From assembly GCF_021155775.2 (NCBI RefSeq), contig NC_060237.1, forward strand, positions 16,266,970 to 16,330,969: DNA of 64,000 bases. The letters run 5' to 3'. The stretch's first letter is position 1. Every line of letters starts with the position of its first letter. The DNA comes from Neodiprion pinetum. Lineage: Eukaryota; Arthropoda; Insecta; Hymenoptera; Diprionidae. This document shows, piece by piece, positions 51,547-61,023 of this stretch. The notes under the pieces were generated by a model. The model worked only from the letters and a program-made list of their open reading frames with translations. It made no database searches and had not been told where the DNA came from. A program made the position numbers and the translations under genes.

Positions 51547-53147
51547 ACCGGATTAGAGGGAGCCCTCTTGGAGACATTTTTGCGCCACGAATCTTCCGCA
51601 GTCTTCAACTGACGGTCGGGTTTAAAACAATTCTTCGCGATATGTCCCCTTGCGCCGCAAAACTGGCACTCTGAGACAGGCCGATTGGAGTTTGATCTAT
51701 TGTAACGAGAGAAACCACTATTTTTCCTTCCTGGAAGAGAATCTGAGCTAGGCTGATTGACTGAAGGACGGGACGAAGAATTTTCTGAAGGTTCAGCTTG
51801 GCTCAAACGATGAAGTTGACGCGAACCTAAATCCGCCTCGTTTATGGCTTCTAATTCTAAGCCTTTAATAATTGCTTCATGTAGAGAAGTTGGAGCTGCG
51901 AGCCTCAGATGATACCGAAGCTCCGGATTCCGAATCGCATTAATGAATTTCGCCCGAGCTATCTGATCTCTAGCTTTTTCTGCACAATCAGTAAGAGAAT
52001 GTCGAGCGAGACGTTCGATGTCATTTCCGAGAGAGGCTAAATCTTCCTTGGGCCCTTGACGTCTATTTTCAAACTGAGTAAAATAAAGTTTGGAAAGATG
52101 TTCTTCGCCAAACCGGAGTTTAAGAGCCGCACAAATGCTGTCGAAATTTTCAGAATCCGAATCTGAAAGCGATCCAAGAACTACCAAAGCCGGACCGGAC
52201 AAAGAGGCTGTCGAATTAGCTGCTTTCTGGGACGGATTCCAACCATTAACCTTACTAATCATGTTAAACTGACGTTCGTATAGACTCCAAGCAGACGAAC
52301 CGTCATACGAACCGGGCTTCAAATTCGATTGTTTCGAGGGCAACTCTACAATACTCGCGGGAGGAACAGAGACCTGATTGAGTCCGAACGAGCTCTGAGT
52401 CTGCGGAGGGAGAACATTGACAGTTCCGCGCGATTTTAAAAAGGCCAGGAACTCTGCCTGAATATCTACGCTAGGATGAGACGACGCGACAGGAGGCTCA
52501 ACTACTTCCGAAATATCACGTGACGGAACATCGTGGCATCGCGGAAAAGAGCTAACCTGAGCTTGTCGCGAGACATGAACAGGTGGAAAATTTTTAGCAA
52601 CAGGGGGAATTTCGCCTCCCCCATAAATAGCGTCAGACCTTGATTGATCCGGAATTGAATGAATGGAGGTCCTCCTTGCTGGGACCGGGACTGAAGGAAG
52701 AGAAGTCCTTCTACCTGGGGATGGAACTGGGCGTATCGGGAATTCCTGCGGCCGCTCCTGAAGCTTCTGCAAACCTTGCAGGATCCCGATCAGCGCCTGA
52801 GACACGATTTCTTGTTGTTGACGCTGTTGCGAGAGGAGTTCGTGCAGAAGATTCTGCTGTTCTTGTTGCTGCTGTTGTAGCAGTTGTTGATGTTGTTGTT
52901 GCTGTTGTTGATGTTGTTGTTGCTGTTGTTGATGTTGTTCTTGCTGCTGAATCTGACGCATCAGCAAATCTTGGTTTCCCTGGATGAGCTCTGCCAAGAG
53001 AGCTAGTTGGGGCTGGGGCTGAACCTCAGCTTCCGAACGACGAGAAACGAGAGGAAACGCCGGTTCAGGAGAACGCTGGCACGACGAAACGCGTCCGGCA
53101 GCTCGTCGCTCCGCGCGTGATGCTCTCGACGTAGGAGTTCGTTGCAT
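51504..53147 (-). CDS. gag: Gag of the intact gypsy element
   Basis: 547 codons from ATG 53147 (MQRTPTSRAS). An upstream alternative at 53180 would add 11 residues. It has a basic Arg-rich N terminus, a long Gln/His-rich tract (about residues 60-115), Pro/Ser-rich middle, a gag core (about 265-445) and a single CX2CX4HX4C zinc knuckle, CQFCGARGHIAKNC, near residue 505. It is followed by the frameshift site. It forms the particle and binds the RNA. Confidence 0.92.
   Translation of the reverse strand: MQRTPTSRASRAERRAAGRVSSCQRSPEPAFPLVSRRSEAEVQPQPQLALLAELIQGNQDLLMRQIQQQEQHQQQQQQHQQQQQQHQQLLQQQQQEQQNLLHELLSQQRQQQEIVSQALIGILQGLQKLQERPQEFPIRPVPSPGRRTSLPSVPVPARRTSIHSIPDQSRSDAIYGGGEIPPVAKNFPPVHVSRQAQVSSFPRCHDVPSRDISEVVEPPVASSHPSVDIQAEFLAFLKSRGTVNVLPPQTQSSFGLNQVSVPPASIVELPSKQSNLKPGSYDGSSAWSLYERQFNMISKVNGWNPSQKAANSTASLSGPALVVLGSLSDSDSENFDSICAALKLRFGEEHLSKLYFTQFENRRQGPKEDLASLGNDIERLARHSLTDCAEKARDQIARAKFINAIRNPELRYHLRLAAPTSLHEAIIKGLELEAINEADLGSRQLHRLSQAEPSENSSSRPSVNQPSSDSLPGRKNSGFSRYNRSNSNRPVSECQFCGARGHIAKNCFKPDRQLKTAEDSWRKNVSKRAPSNPVWAAQPSVPQNSGN
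51507..51513 (-). promoter_or_regulatory. -1 frameshift heptamer GGGAAAC
   Basis: G GGA AAC lies in the gag frame and is immediately followed by the TAG of gag (51504-51506). Pol is in the -1 frame. The sister copy at 29993-29999 conserves the heptamer and the stop. Confidence 0.72.
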
Positions 53148-53199
53148 TATTTTGAATACTTCTTTACACTCAAAATCCACTCAAATGGCACAGAAGAGA

Positions 53200-53217
53200 T
53201 CCCACTTCTGACACCAA
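53200..53217 (-). other. Primer binding site region
   Basis: On the minus strand, TTGGTGTCAGAAGTGGGA directly follows the 5' LTR. I cannot assign the primer tRNA with certainty. Confidence 0.5.
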
Positions 53218-53516
53218 TGTTACAACGGGGGGAAATTACGAAAGATCTAAGAGAATCAAAGAGTTCTCTGTGCGATTTAAGCGAACGCCGAGCCAAAGAA
53301 GTCTCACGAACAAGGAATATTAGACAGAAAATGGATGTATTTTAACACAAGCTCTCTTTTTAAAGTCTAGAGACTGACTGTTTTTACAATAATATCGGTT
53401 GACGCAGCAACCTTATTCTTTTTAAAGACATGAGAGGTTTATAAACGTCTTTTATCTATGATGACTACTAGATCATTTAATAGGGGACAAAACGGGTGAT
53501 TTCACCCTTTGTAACA
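53218..53516 (-). repeat. 5' LTR of the intact gypsy element
   Basis: 299 bp, TGTTACAAAGGG to GTTGTAACA on the minus strand. Two differences from the 3' LTR, in the AAGACATRAGAGG and AAACGTYTTTTATC parts. Confidence 0.92.
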
Positions 53517-53567
53517 ATATGACAGTTCTGGATCGCTCCTCCCTAGCTCCCCCCTCGACTCACGGCA

Positions 53568-53571
<4 letters not shown>

Positions 53572-53626
<55 letters not shown>

Positions 53627-53802
53627 GCCCCCCCCCCCCCCCCCAGCCACCAATCCGTGGCGGTGACCCCCCGCCCCCCCGTTGATTATTTTCGCGGTTT
53701 GCCGCAAGATGGCTATTTTCATAGAATTTGACACACACACACACACGCACACGCACACGCACACGCGCACGCGCACGCACACGCACACACACACACACAC
53801 AC
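53572..53802 (+). repeat. (TC)n, C tract and (AC)n microsatellites, dispersed block copy B
   Basis: A TC tract to about 53625, a run of C at about 53629-53644, then CGCAAGATGGCTATTTTCATAG-AATTTGACACAC and an AC/GC-interrupted tract. It is the same arrangement as 46622-46817. Confidence 0.88.
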
Positions 53803-54064
53803 TAAATAATTCCTGTCGAGACTTGCTTGGCGCCCGTATCTTACGTATTTTGACGTGAATAATCCATGAAATACCTTGGTGGAGAATTCAACAAGTTCGA
53901 ATTTTCATGCAGTTATGTGCCACAAATGAACCATGCGATCCCCCTCTACTTCCACAAAATTCATCCACGAGGGGATACAAGCGGGTGTGCTGGAGATGGA
54001 ATAGTCAGTCTTCCACATACGATCCGTCAGTATATAATCGAGTGCAACATTTCCACTCCTCAAC

Positions 54065-54913
54065 ATGGCGATGATCCTAGACGTGCAATGTTTTATCGGT
54101 CATAACATGAAGTTTGTACCCATGGAAGTCGCAGTCATGAATGTAAACGGGTCGGGTCTGGATTACATCATTTTCAAGCCACCCTATGATTTGGCAAGCT
54201 CACCACTTGAATGTAGAGCTATCAATGTATGGTTGACACACAATCACCACGGAATATCATGGAATGCTGGCAACAAATCTCACGAGGATGTGACGAAGAT
54301 TGTGAGAAAAATGGTTGGAAATGCGTGTTACGTATACGTCAAAGGGGCGGAGAAGAAAGCATGGCTGACGGAGATCGTCGATGGTACAACGAGGGTTATT
54401 AATATGGAAGATTTGCATATCATACCCCCTGCAATGGAAAAATTGAGGTATATGGAAGCGGCACCGTGGCATGACGTGAACCATGGATACTCTCCAGCGA
54501 ATAACCTCCAGCAAGCAGCAGGGCCAGGCTCAATTTGGTATGATGACAACTCTGAATACATCCCGGCATACAATTGCGCCTTTGAAAATGTGCAGCGACT
54601 ATGGAGTTGGTATTCGAAGGAGTGTACCAGCTAACTCGAGAAATCCTTCCGTCTGTACAAAGAATTGGACGGTTTAAGGGGAATGATGTCCGAGGATATA
54701 GCTTTTTTACCAAAAGAATTTATCCGCACGTTCGCATCAAACTCCATCAATAATGCGTGGGATAAACTACCAGAGAATATGAAAAAGGACCTCGTCATCG
54801 CAAGTTTCCGCAGATGTGGCGTACATTACACACCAGGACCCGATGGCGATATCGTGGATGGACCGAATCCTCTAATTAAAGACTGTCTAGGTTCCAATCG
54901 TGTGTATAGATAA
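54065..54913 (+). pseudogene. Unrecognised gene with one in-frame stop, possibly an exonuclease-like fold
   Basis: A single frame of 282 codons from ATG 54065, broken only by TAA at 54632-54634. The start ILDVQCF, the FKPPYDL segment and WLTHNHHGISWNAGN near residue 60 give it the look of an RNase H-fold nuclease-like protein of the sort found with Polinton/adintovirus-type elements in insects. I have not confirmed this. The C-terminal part has a WDKLPE helix region. Its neighbours are acidic ORFs and, 4 kb on, PolB remnants on the same strand. Confidence 0.5.
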
Positions 54914-55320
54914 TAGGGAGAATATTTACCAAAATAACAATAGAATTTATTACAACATATACAATTATATTCGGGTTTATATGTAGAATATTCAATAGAA
55001 TTAATCTCAATTATATCATAGCTTATACATAGAATTAAAAAAAATTACTATTCGATAAAATTATAATCTAGAAATAGGATACATTACAAATATATATCTT
55101 TATAACTTTCACCCATTCTCGTCATACAAAATGTAAATGTTATGAATTTTTACTCGTGAAAAATATGTAATCAATAATTATGAATTTAGCGTGGTTTATT
55201 CCTCAAAATAATCCATAAAATCATTATCGTTATCCTGTTCGCAAACATTATTATCATCATCATCATCATCATCGCTATGTTCGACATGTATAATTATTAC
55301 GATAGTTTCATTCGCCCATT
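54914..55320. other. AT-rich non-coding spacer
   Basis: No gene. An (ATC)n run lies at about 55250-55275. Confidence 0.5.
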
Positions 55321-55321
55321 T

Positions 55322-55549
55322 TTATACAAATATTCTCATACATTTATCACCGTAATTTATATAATGTTGACTGTTTGGCCTCACTCGAGCAGCTCGCGCG
55401 TCCTCAACGAGATCCCGAAGCTCCTCCAACGAGAACTCGCGTGTTGCTTCAGAACAGCCTATAATTATCTCTTTCTCAGCCTCCTCATCGTCGCCCCAAT
55501 CAACGATCGACCACTCATCGTCATCATCACTTGAATGAGATGGCATTTT
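55322..55549 (-). CDS. Small acidic ORF A
   Basis: On the minus strand, from Met (MPSHSSDDDDEWSIVDWGDD) about 75 codons run to the listed lower coordinate, continuing a short way before stopping. It is strongly acidic at the N terminus, with a Leu-rich helix (LEELRDLVEDARAARV) in the middle. No family is recognised. It shares a DDEW start-like motif with the next ORF. The protein-like composition argues against chance, but it may be a remnant. Confidence 0.4.
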   Translation of the reverse strand, partial: KMPSHSSDDDDEWSIVDWGDDEEAEKEIIIGCSEATREFSLEELRDLVEDARAARVRPNSQHYINYGDKCMRIFV

Positions 55550-55728
55550 CTTTTTCTTTCTAAAATTGATTCGCGATGAAAAATCTGTAAAAAGAGCAAG
55601 CCGGAATAGAAAAGTTGATGCTGCTGCACTCATCATTTATATGCATGATAAATCACCAATTCAAAAAAGTTTCCACCTATTCAAAATGAGTGATACGGAG
55701 AAGGTGTGGAAGATACTAGAATTTTATT

Positions 55729-55946
55729 TTAATGTAGTGCTACACACCAATCCTCGTCCGAATAATAACCATCATCGTCAGCTCTATCGATGTCTCTCAG
55801 CATTTGACGGATTTGATCAATCTCATCCAGAAGTAAACCAAATCTAATGCGCACGTCTTCGCAACCGTCAAAATCACTATCAAACTCAATGCCCACTTCC
55901 CGTTCATTCACCTCCACCCACTCGTCGTCACCATCACCGCCATTCT
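55729..55946 (-). pseudogene. Small acidic ORF B, no start codon
   Basis: A minus-strand frame of about 70 codons, opened by a stop near 55946 and lacking ATG. It contains GDDEWVEVNE, an acidic patch and a LLLDEIDQIRQMLRDID helix. It may be a duplicate or exon related to ORF A. Confidence 0.35.
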
Positions 55947-56265
55947 AAACACCCCCCACCTCCGCCTCCCCCTCATCCTCCTCATCCTTTTCATCCTCTG
56001 CATCAGTCGGTGATGGTGATGATTCTAGATGATGATGATGCTCGCCAGCCAAATTTTGCTCAAACTCGCGATCATCACCAGCATTGTTGTCATTACATTG
56101 CTCGGTGTCGATAATCAACGTATCGGCATCACTATCGATCATTTCATCATCATCCTCCTCCTCATCGTAAGCCACCTCTCTGCACACCCGCTTATAAGTT
56201 GGCGATCGTGGTGGTGAATTGGGTGGGGAGTCTGATGGTCCTCTTTTCCATCCGTTGATATTTTT
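55945..56265 (-). pseudogene. Acidic ORF C with Ser/Pro-rich N terminus
   Basis: A minus-strand frame with PSDSPPNSPPRSPTYKRV followed by long runs of Asp/Glu. GTG or an upstream start would be needed. It is low-complexity and the function cannot be inferred. Together with A and B it forms a minus-strand cluster. Confidence 0.3.
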
Positions 56266-58479
56266 TTAATACGATTCTAAAATTTTTCTAGAATTTTTAT
56301 GGATACGATGATAGGGAATACAGAAAAGTTAAAACAAATCGAAAAACTTTGTTAACATACTAATCAAATGCGATAATTAGTACGGAATGCAATTCAACAT
56401 TCACAGTATCGTAAGAGGATTGGCGTAGCACCATACACATATATATGTGTATTCTATAAAGTACTCACAAAAAATGTAAACTCGTTGAAGTCTTGAGATT
56501 TTTCAAATGAACACCGATTTTTTTTTTCTTTCTCACAGCTCGCTTTATCAAAAACGCCTGTTTTCACACGAAGGATTTTCAAAATTACTAGAGAAGTTTC
56601 AAACCGCTGTTCGAATTTATACTAAAGGAGTCGCACCCACCCTCCACCGAGAAAAAACCAGCCGGCCAATCATTCGTAGAGCATGCACCACGTGACATAC
56701 AGACAAATGAGTGACGCGGGGGAGGCGGTATAAGCTAAGAGAAAATTTTCTCAAGAGCTCGCCAGCCTCTCGTTTGCCGATTTTTTTCTCGTTGCATACC
56801 CCACGCTAATATGGTTAGGGATGTGCAGGCTCGGGCTTGTTCGCTATGAAGAGTCGTAAAACCCAAAACTGTGTGTACACATACCAGCCGGTCAGGAGCG
56901 GGCAAGACAAGATTTTTCTTACACCAAACACTGTTCGCTACCTGCTTTTCGTTGACCGATTTTTCCCACCACATGTCCCACGCTGCTTAACGACTCATAA
57001 AACCCAAAAACTACATGTGCACATACCATCCGGTAAAGGGTCGGCAAGACAAGATTTTTCTCACACCAAACACTGCGTACTACCAGCTTTTCCACAAACA
57101 CTTCGAATAAAAAGAGCGAAAACCATGTGCCGCAGAACACTATCATGAACAATGAACAATAAATCAAAATGAAGAATTCCCAAAACTTGAATACTTTTTC
57201 TTTGCACATATAAACACAAATAATTAAACGATTCAAAAACTCTTAAACGTGTTACGATAAAAACATTTATAATGAGCAAGATGATGAAACTTGGTACTTA
57301 CAGGAATCTTCTCTAATTCGAGAAACATTTTTTTTTTTTTCTAACGATGTACTTTTATAACTCGTCAACTCAGCGAAGTTTGAAAAATGGATACAATTTT
57401 TCACGCAGCGACGCGATCTCAATTTCTTTGCCTCGGCTTTACGGACACTTTCTGTACCCGGAGATAGTCCTCCCTGCCTATATCATCCATAGCTCTAACC
57501 CGACCTAACCCAGCGGAGTAAAAGCTAACCTGACCTAAGACGGGAGGACTTGACCTAACGTAACCTAACTTGATCCAAGACACTACAACCCAACCTAATA
57601 TAACCTATCCTCATCCAAGACTGCCCAACCTAACCTAAATTGATAAAATACTTTCTGAAATGATTTATTCGATCAAGCTTGATCGCTAGCTTCGATAGTG
57701 CAATGATTCTTGAGCAATTCGCGGTTGGCGCGACGGCCTCGAGGTTTCTACAACCTGACCTACGTCAAGGCTACTCCAACTTGACAGAACCTAACTTGAC
57801 CCAAGACACTACAACCCAACCTAATATAACCTATCCCAACTCGAGATTGTACAACCTAGCCAACCTAATATAACTTAATCTTTTGCAGGTTTCCCGGTAA
57901 CATGAAAAAACTTCCGTTTCCTCTATAGACGGGGAAGCTCTTGGTAACATTCGCTCATTTTACTTATTCTGTCGTCTACTGATTCTCATTTTGTTACACA
58001 TACTACTTCTCATGCAATATAGGTAATGTAACCGGGCTCATTCATGTTTGAAAATACAAATTCAGTAGATTCTAGCGGAGCTGTCGAGAGTGCGGTATGC
58101 ATCACAACATTTTCCAATCTGCATTGTTGTAGTACGATGACATTATGTAAAGCAATAATTTGATTTCTGACATGTCTTTCAAGACAGATTAATTTAGAAT
58201 TAACGTATGTAAAGATATTCATATTCCTGGCCGTTATAAACATTAACACGATTCACAATTCCATCAATTTTACACAATTCATCAACCCTATTGGATACGC
58301 AATTTTTATTAAAATCCCTAGCATCAACTTTTCCCTATAAAATTACGCTGCTGCCAATAAATAAGGAAAAATATATCTCATTCACGAATGCGTTGATGGA
58401 ACAATAATGTGCTTGAGATTCATCGATTCGTTTTGATTTTTATGGCTAGCAGCATCCTTTCCATAAACTTTCCACATAT
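56266..58479. other. Non-coding stretch with tandem duplications
   Basis: Two copies of a ~145-bp block (AAAACCCAAAA...CACATACC...GGCAAGACAAGATTTTTC) lie at about 56858-57095. From about 57495 to 57880 there is degenerate CCTAACCTAA-like sequence, with the block AAGACACTACAACCCAACC repeated at about 57577 and 57801. No gene is supported. Confidence 0.6.
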
Positions 58480-59395
58480 TTGAATGATGCAGATAAATAT
58501 AAAACGCGTAAATTCTGCAATAACCAGACTCATTTCAGTTTGATGACTGGCAACGACGTTTTCCCCATGAATACGTTGATTGGTGGGAGAAGCTCGATGA
58601 AACTCAGCTACCTGCAAAGAAGCATTTCTACTCACACCTATGTAATGCAAACATTTCAAACGACGATTACAAGCATGCTAAAAATGTTTGGGAAGAATTC
58701 CATTTAGAGCCAATGGAGAACTATAGAGATTGATAAATGCAAAACGGTGATCTGACCAGATGTCTTAGAACATATGATTTACATCCGTTGCACTACTACA
58801 CAGTGCCAGGACTTGCTTTCGATGCTATCCTCAAATACACGGGAATAAATTTACAATATTCTGATCGACACGCTCGGGCCAATAACAGGTTTATGGGGAA
58901 AGATTTTGATCCTAGTAACGTGGAATCGCATCTCATGTATTTTGACGTAAACAATCTATACGGTTCGTTCGAGTAGTGGCATAATCTTATCGATATATCA
59001 ACTCACTCGGACGATCCACTGATCGGTTACATCCTGAACCGATGGATATCCGGATATCCTATAGAGCTTCACAAGAATCATAAAGATTTTAATTCTTCAG
59101 TCTCGAGCATTTCACACTTCGGGTTCTGATGAAGGATGGGAACAATGGAAAAATCATGACCGAATTCATCGGGGATGCACGTAAAACTGAGGACATTTAC
59201 CATCAAAGTGAGCAAACGTGTCAAGGATGCCGAAAGTGCAACGTTGAAAACCGTCACGTTTAACGATTATAAGCATCGCATGGGGAGGCTTACAAAGAGT
59301 TGGTCCATACCACAATGCCTAATACGTAGTAAAAAACATGAAGTTAGTCCCATTGTACTGAAAAATTGACGTTGAGTTGGCAGGACTGTAATATG
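58480..59395 (+). pseudogene. Protein-primed DNA polymerase B remnant (Polinton/adintovirus type)
   Basis: Broken frames read, in order: WWEKLDETQLPAKKHFYSHL and NVWEEFHLEP (58585-58710); two stops; YYTVPGLAFDAILKYTG and YFDVNNLYG, the B-family motif with conserved Asp and Tyr (58795-58965); GYPIELHKNHKDF (59055-59095); then a C-terminal AKLRTFTIKVSKRVKD-like piece to a stop at about 59366. The order matches the palm and C-terminal parts of protein-primed PolB. Several stops and shifts show it is dead. Confidence 0.78.
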
Positions 59396-59742
59396 CAACT
59401 GGTACCTGGACAAACAGACACAATACCTTGAGGGGTTTACCACCACCCCCACAATAAACTGACCATAGGACAGAACTGAGGGCATAGAACTGCTGTAAGG
59501 ACAATCCCATCATCAAACAGAGATAGTTCTCCAACAATACGATAGATCCGTGCGAAACTGTACACATTTACCACCACGGTTGAAGACGAAACGATACATA
59601 TCAACATTATCAAAGTGAGCAAACGTGTCAAGGGATGCGAAAACTGCAACGATAAATAACATCACGCTTAATGATTATGAGAACCGTCCGAGGGGCTTAC
59701 CAAGAGTTTATCAACCCCACAGTGTTTGATACGTAGTAAAGA
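59315..59742 (-). repeat. Inverted repeat, left arm
   Basis: It matches 63574-64000 in inverse orientation with very few differences. The matching 70-codon frame MQFSHPLTRLLTLIMLICIV is present in both (59437-59649 minus, 63667-63879 plus) but is antisense to PolB and probably meaningless. Confidence 0.88.
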
Positions 59743-59900
59743 ACGCGAGGTTAGCCCCAATGTACTGAAAAATTGATCATGAGTTGACTAGACGGTAATA
59801 TGCAACCGATACCTTGGCAAACAGGCACCAGAACTTGGAGGGTGTGCTGCAACCCCGCAATAAAATAGCCGTAGGCTGGAACTGAGGGCATAGAACCTTT
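59556..59900 (+). repeat. Tandem second copy of the PolB 3' segment
   Basis: It repeats the pattern of 59165-59495: AAAGTGAGCAAACGTGTCAAGG, an ACGATTAT/ATGATTATGA part, GTACTGAAAAATTGA, and AACTGAGGGCATAGAAC. The spacing is about 390 bp. More diverged in the middle. Confidence 0.72.
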
Positions 59901-60084
59901 CTAAATAGATGCGCTTGACACCCAGGGCGATAGTTCGTGAAGCGGAGACTTTTCGCCTGCAATACGATATTGAGCAGATCGAAGTTTTAAAATTCGAATA
60001 CCATGTAAATTCATGTATTCATAAATTATTCATTTATTTGTTATTAATATATCGAACAATTATTCATATTTATTCGTTCACCAC

Positions 60085-60890
60085 GAGAAAAGTTTTCGGA
60101 AAATGAAAAAAAGTTTTTAGGAAACGAAAAGAAGTTTTTAGAAAATGAAAAAAAGTTTTCAGAAAACGGAAAAAAGTTTTCCGAAAAAATTTTTCTCATT
60201 TGATTAGCACGTAAAAAAAGGTTGCAGAAAATATTTTTCTTATTTAATTAACACGTAAGAGAAGTTTCCGGAAAACAAAAAAAAGTTTCTAGGAAACGAA
60301 AAGAAGTTTTCCGAAAACTTTTTTCTCATTTGATTACCACGTGAAAAAGTTTTCAGAAAATGAAAAAAAGTTTCCAGGAAACGAAAAAAAGTTTTCAGAA
60401 AATGAAAAAAAGTTTTCAGGAAACGAAAAAAAGTTTTCCGAAAACATTTTTTCCATTTGATTAGCACATAAAAAAAGGTTGCAGAAAATATTTTTCTTAT
60501 TTAATTAACACGTAAAAGAAGTTTCCGGAAAACAAAAAAAAGTTTCCAGGAAACGAAAAGAAGTTTTCCGAAAACTTTTTTGCCATTTGATTTACACGTA
60601 AAAAAGTTTTCAGAAAATGTAAAAAAGTTTCCAGAGAACAGAAAAAAGTTTTCAGGAGATGAAAAAAAGTTTTCAGAAGATGAAAAAAAGTTTTCGGAAA
60701 ACGAAAATGAGTTTTCCGAAAACATTTTGTCCATTTAATTAGCACGTAAAAAAAGTTCCCAGAAAACATTTTTCCCGTTTACTCAACACGTAAAAAAAGT
60801 TTCCGGAGAACAAAAAAAAGCTTCCAGAAAATGGAAAAAAGTTTCCAGAAAACGAAGAAAAATGTCCGAAAATGAAAAAAAGTTCACCAA
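60085..60890 (+). repeat. GAAAAAAGTTTTC minisatellite
   Basis: About 800 bp of degenerate ~20-bp repeats (GAAAAAAAGTTTTCAGGAAAC and variants). A higher-order unit of about 260 bp includes TTAGCAC(G/A)TAAAAAAAGGTTGC at about 60204 and 60463. The motif is near-palindromic, so both strands look alike. Confidence 0.85.
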
Positions 60891-60927
60891 AATATGAAAT
60901 GAGCAATAATCGTATCGAAACATTATA

Positions 60928-61022
60928 GATTATTATGACTATGACTATTATCATTATTATCATTATGATTATTATTATTGTTGTTGTCGTCGTCGTCATT
61001 ATTATTATCATTATTATTGTTA
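60928..61022 (+). repeat. ATT-type microsatellite beside the LINE tail
   Basis: Imperfect (ATT)n/(GTT)n/(GTC)n directly next to a T tract (about 61023-61036), the inverse of the LINE poly(A) tail. Confidence 0.8.
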
Positions 61023-61023
61023 T

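Larger units (their letters stand above)
46977..53516 (-). mobile_element. Intact, young Ty3/gypsy element
   Basis: It reads on the minus strand. LTRs at 46977-47275 and 53218-53516 are 299 bp each and I count only two differences. ATAT is duplicated at 46973-46976 and 53517-53520. Gag and pol are both open. The order is LTR, PBS region, gag, -1 overlap, pol, polypurine tract, LTR. It is the same family as 28110-32882. The near-identical LTRs and open frames mark a recent, potentially active insertion. Confidence 0.95.

Noticed and set aside
60240..60769. Phe/Lys/Ser-rich minus-strand ORFs
   Set aside because: Translations of the GAAAAAAGTTTTC minisatellite.
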